In this document: positions 47,272 through 55,733 of the stretch, in pieces
Layout of the letters: every line of letters begins with the position of its first letter
How positions within the stretch are numbered: the first letter of the stretch is position 1
Program-made: the position numbers and the translations under genes
IMG/VR virus record: IMGVR_UViG_3300027708_000084
Span: 1 to 57,373 of that record
DNA length: 57,373 nt
Origin: a virus
Reading direction: 5' to 3' (one strand)
The notes under the pieces: model-generated
Told to the model about the DNA's origin: nothing
Database searches by the model: none
The model's input: the letters and a program-made list of their open reading frames with translations, nothing else

Positions 47272-48063
47272 TCAAAACTTTTGACTGGCTTTTAACATCC
47301 AGTTGTGTGATTTGTGTGCAGTAATACGATCTGCTAAGAAATTTTGAAAACCAAATTCTGTGTATAAACCACACATATTATATGCTGAATTTAATACATC
47401 AATTACTGTACCGTTATCCATTAGTAATGTATTAACCATAGTATCCGTGTCTATGGGCGCTATGCTATCCTCAATTAGTGAATACTCAGCTAATTGCTCT
47501 AAACCTGCTGGTACAAATAAATCTAGTGTACGAACATTTTCTGCAAAACCATCAATTGATTCGTATACTTCGGTATAAATACGTTCAAATAGTAAGTGAT
47601 ACTCATAAAAATCACGTGACTCAACGTTCCAGTGAAAATTAGCTGCTTTTAGGTAAAAGCTAAACTCAGTAGCAAAAGCTGCTAAGATTGTTTTTTGAAA
47701 TTCTGTCATTGTTTGATCCATATTTAAACTCTTATTTTCACGTTGATTCATAATATGATCACGTTTTTGTGCAGCCCAAGTTTGACCACCATCTCCGCCC
47801 CATAAGTCCCAAGCTACTCTGCCTTTACTAGGAAAACCTTCTTCACCGCTTGAAAATCCAGTAGCTTGTTTATCAACTTCATGTCGGCTAAAAAATGAGT
47901 GCATACGAAGTACAGTTGAAGCAGTTAGCGGTTCACGATTTTTTAGTTGATTAGCGCGAGCCAATCCCACTAGTGTACCGCCAGGTTTACCATCTGCGTG
48001 CCATTGTAGTGCTCGTTTGGCTGCACTTGCCATGCCCTCTGTGGGCGTATATGTTTCTGCCAT
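47272..48063 (-). CDS. fusion of a phage head-module-like domain and a Dps-like domain, 263 aa
   Basis: Residues about 1-100 (GMASAAKRALQWHADGKPGGTLVGLARANQL, SFFSRHEVDKQATG, RVAWDLWGGDGGQTWAAQKRD) match a module often found in phage head-related proteins. Residues about 115-263 form a Dps/ferritin-like domain (FAAEFSFYLKAANFHWNVESRDFYEYHLLFERIY-type). Such a fusion could bring Dps to the virion or to phage DNA (inference). Convergent to the other Dps gene. Confidence 0.75.
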   Translation of the reverse strand: MAETYTPTEGMASAAKRALQWHADGKPGGTLVGLARANQLKNREPLTASTVLRMHSFFSRHEVDKQATGFSSGEEGFPSKGRVAWDLWGGDGGQTWAAQKRDHIMNQRENKSLNMDQTMTEFQKTILAAFATEFSFYLKAANFHWNVESRDFYEYHLLFERIYTEVYESIDGFAENVRTLDLFVPAGLEQLAEYSLIEDSIAPIDTDTMVNTLLMDNGTVIDVLNSAYNMCGLYTEFGFQNFLADRITAHKSHNWMLKASQKF

Positions 48064-48087
48064 AATTATAATACCTATAAAAACACT

Positions 48088-48116
48088 ATTATACCACTTT
48101 AGGAGTAGTCACACAA
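48088..48116 (-). promoter_or_regulatory. promoter for the Dps-fusion gene
   Basis: TTGTGT (48116-48111), 17-bp spacer, TATAAT (48093-48088) on the minus strand. Confidence 0.75.
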
Positions 48117-48128
48117 GTGTAAAATTTG

Positions 48129-48842
48129 TTAATCTTTGTAGGCAATAATTACTTGCTTACACATTTTTGAACGTACAATATCGTCATCTAAAAATCTAAT
48201 TACTTCAATTCCTGGTAGTCCCTCTAGGCGTTTAACAGCATCTAGCAGTCCTGAATCTTGAATATCACACTGATAGGGATCACCACTTAAAATCATTTTG
48301 CAGTTTTTGCCTATGCGCGATAAAAGCATTTTAAACTCAGTTTTGGTCATATTTTGCACTTCATCTACTAAGATAATGGCATCTTCAAAACTTGCACCAC
48401 GCATAAATCCCAGTGGTTTAGGCTCAATTGCTTTTGCCTTTAATGAGTATTCATACAATCCTGTGCCTAGTGCACGTTTAAATACTTGAGTAAAAGGATC
48501 TAAATAAGGCGCGTATTTTTCATCTAATTCGCCAGGTAAAAATCCCAGCCCACGTCCTGTTTCTACGTTAGGTCTGGTTAAAATAATTTTATTGATTTTT
48601 TTATAGTACAACTGTTCTGCAGCATAATTAGCTGCCACAAATGTTTTACCTGTGCCTGCCGAACCAATGCCAAAAATAATATCACAACTTTTAATTGCTT
48701 CCAAATATTCGCCTTGAATAAAATTTAGTGGTCTAATTGGCACAAACTTTGTAACTGGTGGTCCGTCTGGAAATAAATCTTCTTGATATTGCTCAAATGC
48801 TTGTTGTTGTTTTTTACGAGCTTTTTTACCTGAATTTGTCAT
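48129..48842 (-). CDS. phoH: PhoH-like ATPase, 237 aa
   Basis: Walker A GIGSAGTGKTFVAAN (about 58-72), RPNVETGRGLGFLPG, EDAIILVDEVQNMT (Walker B, about 155-168), LSGDPYQCDIQDSGL. PhoH-like proteins are common in marine and freshwater phages; their role (RNA/NTPase, phosphate stress) is unsettled. N-terminal 30 residues are basic. Confidence 0.9.
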   Translation of the reverse strand: MTNSGKKARKKQQQAFEQYQEDLFPDGPPVTKFVPIRPLNFIQGEYLEAIKSCDIIFGIGSAGTGKTFVAANYAAEQLYYKKINKIILTRPNVETGRGLGFLPGELDEKYAPYLDPFTQVFKRALGTGLYEYSLKAKAIEPKPLGFMRGASFEDAIILVDEVQNMTKTEFKMLLSRIGKNCKMILSGDPYQCDIQDSGLLDAVKRLEGLPGIEVIRFLDDDIVRSKMCKQVIIAYKD

Positions 48843-48857
48843 AAAATATCCTAAAAG

Positions 48858-49013
48858 TTATTTCTTCTTTTTCTTTACAGACTCTGGAACTTTATGCCCT
48901 TTTAACATATGGTGTGTTTTACATTTTGGTTTGCAACTGCCAGCAGGTTTAGCTAATGCTGGTGTAATTGTTAGTGCTAGTATGGCGCACAAAACTACAA
49001 ATAATTTTTTCAT
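48858..49013 (-). CDS. small secreted Lys/Cys protein, 51 aa
   Basis: Signal peptide MKKLFVVLCAILALTITPALA followed by a short basic mature part with CKPKCKTHH and a KKKKK end. ATGA overlap with the upstream gene. Unknown role; may bind metal in the periplasm. Confidence 0.65.
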   Translation of the reverse strand: MKKLFVVLCAILALTITPALAKPAGSCKPKCKTHHMLKGHKVPESVKKKKK

Positions 49014-49351
49014 AATTCAGGATCTTTCTTAACAGGAATAACTGATGTTGGTTTAGTTGGTGACGCAACGGTTTGAGCTTGATTTAACTTTTCTTGTGTG
49101 CGACCAAAAGCAGCAATACCAAGAACAGCACCCATTGCAATATGATATAATCCAGCACCCTGTAAGGTTAGGGGTTGCCATTGTGTTTGTACACTGCCAT
49201 GGCTTATTGCTTGTAGTAAACTCCAAAGTATTGGAAATAATACAAAATCAGCTATACAAGTACCCATATAAGTCCAACCCATCATTGGACGCCACCTAGT
49301 GTTCATCCAATGTTCTTTTTGTTCTTCACTCGTTGAGGATTCTATGCCCAT
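49010..49351 (-). CDS. holin-like membrane protein (3TM GTA-holin type), 113 aa
   Basis: Three hydrophobic segments (about 22-45, 62-85 and 85-97) and the core RPMMGWTYMGTCIADFVLFPILWSLL, typical of 3TM phage/gene-transfer-agent holins. Start ATG 49351 has AAGGAG 5 nt upstream. Holins time lysis by opening the inner membrane. Its place next to the spanins and endolysin supports the call. Confidence 0.75.
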   Translation of the reverse strand: MGIESSTSEEQKEHWMNTRWRPMMGWTYMGTCIADFVLFPILWSLLQAISHGSVQTQWQPLTLQGAGLYHIAMGAVLGIAAFGRTQEKLNQAQTVASPTKPTSVIPVKKDPEL

Positions 49352-50099
49352 TAGCACTCCTTTTTATTTCTCTGTGAGGGATTATGTCTTGCCCAAATTC
49401 AGGGTATCTTTGCTGCCTATCTTGAGCTACCAACATCATTAAATACATAAATATTATGATTATCCATAAAATACTACATCCAACTACGGCTTGTTGTGTT
49501 AGTTTACGATTTCTTGCCAACCGCCTAGCTTCTTCAACACGAAAACGTTGCATTTGAATGGCAACTAAACTTTTTTGTTCTTTGCCAATTTTTATCATCA
49601 TTTCATTAACTTCAGTCCAAAGTGCACCCAATTCAGGCGGACATTGATAGATCATTAATTCTTGCAGTTCAGTGCCCATTTGTTCTAGTTGTTTACGCAT
49701 CAGCACACGTTGTAGTGCACGTTTGCCTAGACTTGAATCACCTTGATAAATTTCAGTACGACTACGGCGTTCTTCTTCTTCAAAAACTGCTATGCATTTA
49801 TAGTAGTTGTCATAGTAAGTACCTAAATGTTCACCAATCTGTTGGTAAACATTTGTGGTATTGCCATCGTGTTTGTTTAACTCAATAACACGATTTTTTT
49901 CTTGAACATATTGATTTCGTTGTTCTGTGCTGGCTGGTTTATCTGGCGGATGTTTTTTATGAAACTGATCTTCTAGATCTTTTAAAACACTTTTGACATC
50001 ACCAGCAGCACCTTTTATATCTTTGTAAAGTTTACATCCAGCTTTAACAGCACTAACAGCACCATTAGCCAAAGCAAAAAGTGTTACTGGATCAATCAT
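49326..50099 (-). CDS. coiled-coil phage protein with C-terminal membrane helix, 257 aa
   Basis: N-terminal PVTLFALANGAVSAVKAGCKLYKDIKG resembles a phage lysis/tail-tip family; residues about 95-200 are heavily charged and coiled coil; residues about 208-228 are a membrane helix (GCSILWIIIIFMYLMML). Located between spanin and holin genes, so a lysis-cassette role is possible but unproven. Confidence 0.7.
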   Translation of the reverse strand: MIDPVTLFALANGAVSAVKAGCKLYKDIKGAAGDVKSVLKDLEDQFHKKHPPDKPASTEQRNQYVQEKNRVIELNKHDGNTTNVYQQIGEHLGTYYDNYYKCIAVFEEEERRSRTEIYQGDSSLGKRALQRVLMRKQLEQMGTELQELMIYQCPPELGALWTEVNEMMIKIGKEQKSLVAIQMQRFRVEEARRLARNRKLTQQAVVGCSILWIIIIFMYLMMLVAQDRQQRYPEFGQDIIPHREIKRSANGHRILNE

Positions 50100-50107
50100 A
50101 GCCGTTC

Positions 50108-50671
50108 CTACTTAGCAGATTCGTATATTTGTTTTTGAGTCTTATACCACTCCTGCCAAGCTTTTAATTTTTCTGCCAACTCATAATAAGTGGCATAATT
50201 AACAACTACTGTGTCAAGGAGCTCACTGGCTTTAACATTTGAGGAGGTTCCAGCAGTATCTCGGGCACTTGAGGCCACGGCATTTTGACTGGCACTGTTG
50301 TGGAGCATGACTGCAGATTCAGGCAAAACGCAGCTACTATCAAGCTCTTTGATAATTTGTGTTTTGATAATATCTCTGTTAACATATTCAATCTCTTTTA
50401 CTTTTTTGATTTTGGTTACCGTTTTGGTTTGTATTTCCTGATTAACTTTAGCAGATTGTTGTTGAATTACTGCAGCCTGCTCTTTAAGCTTGGACACTTC
50501 AGTTTTCCAAGATTGTTGACTCATATTCCAACTTAAGCATCCAACACAAAAAACTACAACCAAAAAATTACCGTTGCGCCAATGTTGACTATAACTAAAC
50601 CAAACAGCAAGGGTACTAAAAGTCAACAGTGTTAAATATACCCAGTAGGGAATCCACTCTAAGATCCACAT
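50108..50671 (-). CDS. Rz: i-spanin (Rz-like), 187 aa
   Basis: Two N-terminal hydrophobic segments (about 8-24 and 34-50), then a long periplasmic coiled coil (QQSWKTEVSKLKEQAAVIQQQSAKVNQEIQTK). It bridges to the outer-membrane o-spanin nested in frame +1. Together they fuse the two membranes at lysis. Confidence 0.75.
   Translation of the reverse strand: MWILEWIPYWVYLTLLTFSTLAVWFSYSQHWRNGNFLVVVFCVGCLSWNMSQQSWKTEVSKLKEQAAVIQQQSAKVNQEIQTKTVTKIKKVKEIEYVNRDIIKTQIIKELDSSCVLPESAVMLHNSASQNAVASSARDTAGTSSNVKASELLDTVVVNYATYYELAEKLKAWQEWYKTQKQIYESAK
50206..50391 (-). CDS. Rz1: o-spanin lipoprotein (Rz1-like), nested in Rz, 61 aa
   Basis: Entirely inside the i-spanin gene in another frame. Signal sequence SLIVAAFCLNLQSC with a lipobox ending in Cys (residue 29), then a short Pro-rich stretch (VPVKMPWPQVPEILLEPPQM) typical of Rz1. 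Overlapping Rz/Rz1 architecture is well known. Confidence 0.8.
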   Translation of the reverse strand: MNMLTEILSKHKLSKSLIVAAFCLNLQSCSTTVPVKMPWPQVPEILLEPPQMLKPVSSLTQ

Positions 50672-51273
50672 AGTATTTCCTTGATGTGTTCATACTTGGC
50701 CTCGCGGTCTTCTAAGCCAATATAGCCACCATTAATACGTTTGGTCATTGCTTTAATATCGCCAGTATCAGCTAATTGATTAAGACTATTAGTTTCCCAA
50801 AACCAGCAAGCCGATTGTACTGCTCCCTCAAAGGTTGCTAAGTAATCAACCGCCTGTTCTAGGCTGCACTCCATTGAATCAGCAAAAGCTTGGTAGTTGT
50901 TACGACCTGTTAATTGAATCAATCCACGGCCACAGTAGCGATAACCATCACCTGAACTTTCGTCACCATTACCCATGCGATCAGCATACACGCGATTAGC
51001 AATCTTTTCAGGTTGCTTAGCGTATTGTTCAGCAAGTTCTTGGGTAGGAAAGTACTTTGCAAATACCTTTTGCAAACTTTCTGCTCGGTAGTTTAAGTTT
51101 TCACGAATAGCAGTAAACTCAGCGCTTTCATGAGCGCATTGTGCAATAAATGCTGCAATGCGCTCAGGAGTGTTGATGTTGTATTCAGGCAATAGCTGCT
51201 CTAGCGCTTGTTGCCACTGTTCTGCATTAGGATTTTTAGGAATAATTTGTTTTAATTGATTAAGTGAGATCAT
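50659..51273 (-). CDS. GH19 chitinase-type endolysin, 204 aa
   Basis: IAAFIAQCAHESAEFTAIRENLNY (catalytic Glu in HES), RYCGRGLIQLTGRNNYQAFADS and SACWFWETNSLNQLADTGD are glycoside-hydrolase 19 signatures. Degrades peptidoglycan; length about 200 as in phage lysozymes. Overlaps the i-spanin gene. Confidence 0.9.
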   Translation of the reverse strand: MISLNQLKQIIPKNPNAEQWQQALEQLLPEYNINTPERIAAFIAQCAHESAEFTAIRENLNYRAESLQKVFAKYFPTQELAEQYAKQPEKIANRVYADRMGNGDESSGDGYRYCGRGLIQLTGRNNYQAFADSMECSLEQAVDYLATFEGAVQSACWFWETNSLNQLADTGDIKAMTKRINGGYIGLEDREAKYEHIKEILCGS

Positions 51274-51280
51274 ATAATCC

Positions 51281-53269
51281 TTAAATAAACATTTGATGGT
51301 TTGGAGTTTTTGTTACAAAATACTGTACAACTGCTAAACCTTGTCCACCTTTAGGATTCATTGTAGTGTCACCAACAACAACTAAGCCATTATATGCATT
51401 ATAGTACGTATTTGCAGTACTCGACCAACTGGTAGTACCAGTACCACCACCACCACCATATTTACCAGGAGCTGCAGCTAAGCTAGTGTAATTGTTATCA
51501 TACGAAAATTGATACGATCCAGTACCAGTTGCATAATTCCTAATTCTTCCAGCACCGCCACTACCTGATCCAGGTCCAAACGTAGTACTACCTGTAGGAT
51601 TCCATTCTGTAATTACATCTGTACTACCCGCGCCACCTTTTGTATTAGCTAAAGCAGTAACATAGTAAGTAGGGGGCGTACCAGTGGTCTGATTAAGTGG
51701 TGTTGCTGTATAATAGTAACTAGCTCCACCTCCGCCACTACCATTGCTGCCTACTCCAGCAGGTATACTACTGTCATAAGTTACACCTACTCCACCTGCA
51801 GTACCTGTTCTACTTGCACCGCCATTGCTGCCTGCTTTACCTGTAACTTGAGCAGCATTACCACCACCATTTGCGGCACCACCACCACCACTACCACCAC
51901 CAGCACCAGTACCAGCACTACCAGTAATACCAGTACTAGTACTTAAATAGTATCCACTAGCACCATTACCTCCAGGACCATTAGGCCCTGCACAACCGCC
52001 ACCACCAGCACCACCCATTTTATAATCTTGATAAAAAACACTGTCTGCAAGACTATACGTAGTTCCGCCGTTACCACCGCTATAAGTTATTTGACCTATA
52101 CTGTTACTGGCTTGACCGCCAAGACTATATATTGGAACTATTGCATTGCTAGAAGAAAAAGATTGTATAAATGGTAGAGCACCTTCCGCTAAAACACCAT
52201 TATTTATACTAGTAGGTACTGCATTGGTTTTATTAACCCAAGTTCTGTTGTTTGTTGAAGAAGACACACTTGGTACATTTATATATAAAACATCACCTGT
52301 ATTTATTTTTAAAATACTGCTGGCATAAGCACCACCACCACCAGCATAGCTTGTATAGAAAGTAAAATTACCATTACCTGGATTTATATTATTATAATAT
52401 AAATAAAGATAACTACTTGCACCAGGACCTAAACATTCTACTTTAGCTGCGTTTACACCAAAAGGTACTCTAAGATTACTAGTACCTGTGGTACTAAATA
52501 CGTGTAAATATTTACCTTGTGATGGTAGTTGTGGTGTAAAAGTAATAACAATTAAACCATTATATCCTTTACCAGTACCATAAGTGTTGCCTTGGTAACC
52601 GCCCCCACCATAAGGTGAATTTAAGGTTAGGGTTGTGCCACTTGATTTACCTTGACTATAGCTACCACCACCACCAGAACCACCTGCTGGACCAAATTGT
52701 TTGCCTAGATAATCAGTATAAATTAAACTCATACTACCAGCTGTTTGACCTGAAGTGCCACTAATATTGCTACCAGTACCTCCATATGAGCCAGTACCAC
52801 CATTTGCTGAGCCGCCAGGTCCGCCTTCATTGCCATATCCGCCACTAGTAGAGCTTGGTACATCACCACCAGCACCGTTTGGTCCTGCGGCTCCACCACA
52901 AGCATATCCCCTTGCATCACCTTTACCACCACTATATGCACCTGTGCTAGGTATACAATTAGCTGCTAGACCTTGTGAGGCAGTAGTATTAAGTCCGCTA
53001 CGACCACCAGCTGCTAATATGCCTTGCGCTGTACTAGTAGGTGCAGCATTAGTACTAATATTCATCCAGGTTGAATCAACCCAATTTAAATATACTGTTT
53101 GCCCAGCAGTTAATGTTAAGTTGGTTTTAGTATATGCACCGCCTCCGTTGCTACCACCTCCACCACCACCTGGACCTATGGCCTCTACCTGAACAGTGCC
53201 ATAACAATCAGGCGGAACAACCCAAGTATTACCTTGAGTATAATCTAATCCAATTACAACTGTTGCCAT
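51281..53269 (-). CDS. glycine-rich tail-fibre/adhesin protein, 662 aa
   Basis: Long stretches of Gly/Ser/Thr/Asn with repeated GGAGG and GGGGG motifs and few large residues; N-terminal start MATVVIGLDYTQGNTW. Repeated fold units (VEAIGPGGGGGGSNGGG and VECLGPGASSYL) suggest a duplicated glycine-rich adhesin. Likely a virion tail fibre or receptor-binding tip, as glycine-rich tips occur in many phages (inference). Confidence 0.7.
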   Translation of the reverse strand: MATVVIGLDYTQGNTWVVPPDCYGTVQVEAIGPGGGGGGSNGGGAYTKTNLTLTAGQTVYLNWVDSTWMNISTNAAPTSTAQGILAAGGRSGLNTTASQGLAANCIPSTGAYSGGKGDARGYACGGAAGPNGAGGDVPSSTSGGYGNEGGPGGSANGGTGSYGGTGSNISGTSGQTAGSMSLIYTDYLGKQFGPAGGSGGGGSYSQGKSSGTTLTLNSPYGGGGYQGNTYGTGKGYNGLIVITFTPQLPSQGKYLHVFSTTGTSNLRVPFGVNAAKVECLGPGASSYLYLYYNNINPGNGNFTFYTSYAGGGGAYASSILKINTGDVLYINVPSVSSSTNNRTWVNKTNAVPTSINNGVLAEGALPFIQSFSSSNAIVPIYSLGGQASNSIGQITYSGGNGGTTYSLADSVFYQDYKMGGAGGGGCAGPNGPGGNGASGYYLSTSTGITGSAGTGAGGGSGGGGAANGGGNAAQVTGKAGSNGGASRTGTAGGVGVTYDSSIPAGVGSNGSGGGGASYYYTATPLNQTTGTPPTYYVTALANTKGGAGSTDVITEWNPTGSTTFGPGSGSGGAGRIRNYATGTGSYQFSYDNNYTSLAAAPGKYGGGGGTGTTSWSSTANTYYNAYNGLVVVGDTTMNPKGGQGLAVVQYFVTKTPNHQMFI

Positions 53270-53637
53270 TATTCAGGCTCCTTTGCTACAGTGTCCAAAT
53301 TATTTAAAATATTTTTAGGATATTGAATTCCTGCAGGAATTTGGCTGTGATCATAAATATCTTCTTGTTTTTCTCCACGAATGGGATGTATACAGTAAGC
53401 AACTGTACCTGGCTCAATTGCTTCAATTTCATGCACTTTATCTTTTGCAATAAAAATAATATGTGGTGCACGAAAAACTGTTGAAATACCTTCTACAGTT
53501 ACTTTTACTGATCCTGTGGCAACTAGTGTAGGATGATCAAATTTGTGCGAATGACCTTGCATTTTATCGCCTGGATTTTCAAAATGCATTTGTTTTACCC
53601 ACAAATTACTTACTAAAATAATATCTTGATTTAACAT
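53269..53637 (-). CDS. cupin-fold protein, 122 aa
   Basis: GHSHKFDHPTLVATGSVKV (metal-type HxH...) and FIAKDKVHEIEAIEPGTVAYCIHP fit a small cupin barrel with two or three His. Found between a 2OG oxygenase and a fibre gene; could modify fibre or act as sensor. Catalysis not proven. Confidence 0.68.
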   Translation of the reverse strand: MLNQDIILVSNLWVKQMHFENPGDKMQGHSHKFDHPTLVATGSVKVTVEGISTVFRAPHIIFIAKDKVHEIEAIEPGTVAYCIHPIRGEKQEDIYDHSQIPAGIQYPKNILNNLDTVAKEPE

Positions 53638-54197
53638 TTATTTTCCCATTCTGTATCTTTAATTTGGAAGCCAAACATCCACAATATTCGCGAACTGGTT
53701 CCTGTTACTGTAGTAACACTATGTTTATATTTACTTGCTAAATAGCAGTGCAGGTCGCCTTGACCAACATTTATTGTATTATTATTAACCGTTAGTACAG
53801 CACCACTATCCGCCATTTGTGTTATAATATTACAACGAAGTACGTGACAACCACCCATTTCAAGCGGATCACTATGGTAGTAAACATCTCCACCTGGTAG
53901 TGTATTACTTACTACAATACCATGCTTACCTCCGCCCAATATACTTATAGGTTCAATATTTAAACTCAATTGTTTACGTATACGTTCTTGTATTTTATAT
54001 GCTAAACTACAATAACTATCAAATCTATCCGCATAAAGTCTAGTAGTTAGTCTTCCATTATACCCAACCTTTCCACCAGTGGTTATTCCTGAATCCAACC
54101 ATTTGTTTTCTATGGCTTTTTTTACCCAAGTATTAAGTATATTGCACTCCTCTTGGGTAATAAAATTAGGTATAATAGTTACCACGTTATCATTCAT
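53631..54197 (-). CDS. 2OG-Fe(II) oxygenase (prolyl-hydroxylase-like), 188 aa
   Basis: HSD ligands in VYYHSDPLEMG (about 106-116), second His in YKHSVTTVTG, Arg in SSRILWMFGF: the H-x-D...H...R double-stranded beta-helix pattern of 2OG-Fe(II) oxygenases. N-terminal ITQEECNILNTWV is also typical. Substrate unknown; it is flanked by collagen-like fibre genes, whose Gly-x-y repeats are the classic substrate of prolyl hydroxylases (inference). Confidence 0.78.
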   Translation of the reverse strand: MNDNVVTIIPNFITQEECNILNTWVKKAIENKWLDSGITTGGKVGYNGRLTTRLYADRFDSYCSLAYKIQERIRKQLSLNIEPISILGGGKHGIVVSNTLPGGDVYYHSDPLEMGGCHVLRCNIITQMADSGAVLTVNNNTINVGQGDLHCYLASKYKHSVTTVTGTSSRILWMFGFQIKDTEWENKC

Positions 54198-54457
54198 AAT
54201 GGCTCAGCAATAGCAGCTACGTGATCACGTATTTCGTTATCATTAGTAGCGGTTTGATAATTTATTGGTTGATTATCCATAGTAGTAACGCCCCAGTTTG
54301 TAGCTTTTATTTCTTTTGGTTTAGAGTATGGATGACCAATAAGATATACTATAGAATCATCGTGTTCAATCCAGTAGTCTTCTTCTGTATTACCAGTATA
54401 TGGTTGTTCAGCTGTAGTATTTACAAATCCATTGTAAATTCTTGTGTAAACTATCAT
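54194..54457 (-). CDS. small fibre-operon protein, 87 aa
   Basis: Begins MIVYTRIYNGFVNTTAEQP at ATG 54457, overlapping the upstream stop. Acidic, no known motif; probably a small structural or chaperone protein of the fibre cluster. Confidence 0.55.
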   Translation of the reverse strand: MIVYTRIYNGFVNTTAEQPYTGNTEEDYWIEHDDSIVYLIGHPYSKPKEIKATNWGVTTMDNQPINYQTATNDNEIRDHVAAIAEPL

Positions 54458-54975
54458 ACTTCTACACCTACGCCAGTTACATCCCAAGTTGAATCAGTTG
54501 AATTATAAATACAATTTACATAAGTTAATTTACTTGCTGTTGTGGTTGATGTAGGTAATGTAGTATTTATAACCCTAAATCGATTAGTACCCATAACAGT
54601 CCAACTTAAATTGCACACAGTACCACTATCACGAATTCTAAAAACTACTCTTTGACCATTAGCAGGGCTACTATTACTGTCCAATGCAATATTGCAAGTT
54701 ACACCTGTATTACCGCAAGTAATATTAATTTGATCATAAGCAGCACTTGACCAAGTTAAACTTGTTTGGTTAGTAGTTGTTGTTTGTGATTGAACACGTG
54801 GAGTGTATGCACTAGTAGTTTGATAGTAAGCAAGCGAGGTCCAAGCTGTTGAGCCATCACCAATTTTTATTTTTAATGTGTCTGTTTCTAAGGCAAGTTC
54901 GCCTTGAGCTAACACAGTATTTGCCGTAGTCCATTGTGCAGCAGTAGCACGTCTTAGTTGTATTTGTATAGCCAT
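54454..54975 (-). CDS. fibre protein with Mtd-type N-terminal domain, 173 aa
   Basis: N-terminal IQLRRATAAQWTTANTVLAQGELALETDTLKIKIGDGSTAWTSLAY (about 5-50) is the hyaluronate-lyase/major-tropism-determinant type N-terminal repeat found in many phage fibres. A beta-rich C-terminal part follows. Likely a virion fibre component. Confidence 0.78.
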   Translation of the reverse strand: MAIQIQLRRATAAQWTTANTVLAQGELALETDTLKIKIGDGSTAWTSLAYYQTTSAYTPRVQSQTTTTNQTSLTWSSAAYDQINITCGNTGVTCNIALDSNSSPANGQRVVFRIRDSGTVCNLSWTVMGTNRFRVINTTLPTSTTTASKLTYVNCIYNSTDSTWDVTGVGVEV

Positions 54976-55727
54976 TAAGTTATTCCTCCAGCATCTATAG
55001 CTGTTGTGCCTGTGTAAACAGAATTATAAAAACCACCATCAACATTATAAGGAGTTGATCCACCTGCAGCAGGGGTGCTCCATTGTGTTGCATAATCAGT
55101 GGCGCTTGTTTTAGTTAATACTTGACCAGTAGTACCGCCAGTGGGAACACCTTGTCCGTTTGTGCCTGCGGAACCTGTTGCACCTGTTGCACCTGCAGCA
55201 CCTGCAGCACCTGCAGCACCTGCAGCACCTTGCGGTATTGTAAAGTTTAAAACTGCTGCATTAGCAGTTCCAGTATTAGTTATTGTAACAGAAGTACCTG
55301 CAGCACCTGTGGTAACTGTTCCTAAACTAATAGTGCCTGCAGCACCTCCGCTGAGTTTAAGTTGTCCAGTACTGTTTGTTGTTTGCCAACCGCTACCATG
55401 TGTATAAGTTAATTTATCACCAACACTTAGGGTAGCAGTTAAAATTTTATAAGTAGTTGCTGTGTCTAGTAATCTAATTGTAACTGTTTTATCAGCTGTA
55501 TCAGCGTTTACCACAGATACCATGTCAATATCTCTGATAGTAGATGCAGCAGGTGCGCTACAGATAGTTACTGCAGTTGTGCCATTTGAATTTGAAACCT
55601 GTGTGGCTCCTAAATATGAAGTGGCTGTTTGATCTGAGTACGAAACAACAATTTGCATTGCTGCAGTTGTTTGTGCAGCATCAAGCAGTAGTTGTAACGA
55701 TCTATTTGTTGAGTCTAGTCTAATCAT
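54975..55727 (-). CDS. collagen-like fibre protein, 250 aa
   Basis: Contains an in-frame collagen-like Gly-x-y tract (GAAGAAGAAGATGATGSAG, about residues 167-185) and beta-rich flanks. The plus-strand sequence has short tandem CCTGCAGCA repeats at about 55183-55228. Ends just upstream of the next fibre gene stop. Confidence 0.72.
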   Translation of the reverse strand: MIRLDSTNRSLQLLLDAAQTTAAMQIVVSYSDQTATSYLGATQVSNSNGTTAVTICSAPAASTIRDIDMVSVVNADTADKTVTIRLLDTATTYKILTATLSVGDKLTYTHGSGWQTTNSTGQLKLSGGAAGTISLGTVTTGAAGTSVTITNTGTANAAVLNFTIPQGAAGAAGAAGAAGATGATGSAGTNGQGVPTGGTTGQVLTKTSATDYATQWSTPAAGGSTPYNVDGGFYNSVYTGTTAIDAGGIT

Positions 55728-55733
55728 AATTTT

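Noticed and set aside
52755-53192. Plus-strand Pro-rich 145-aa ORF
   Set aside because: It mirrors the glycine-rich minus-strand gene (GGN codons read as proline in the other strand).
55183-55228. CRISPR-like repeat array
   Set aside because: The short CCTGCAGCA repeats are an in-frame collagen-like coding tract, with no spacers of constant length.
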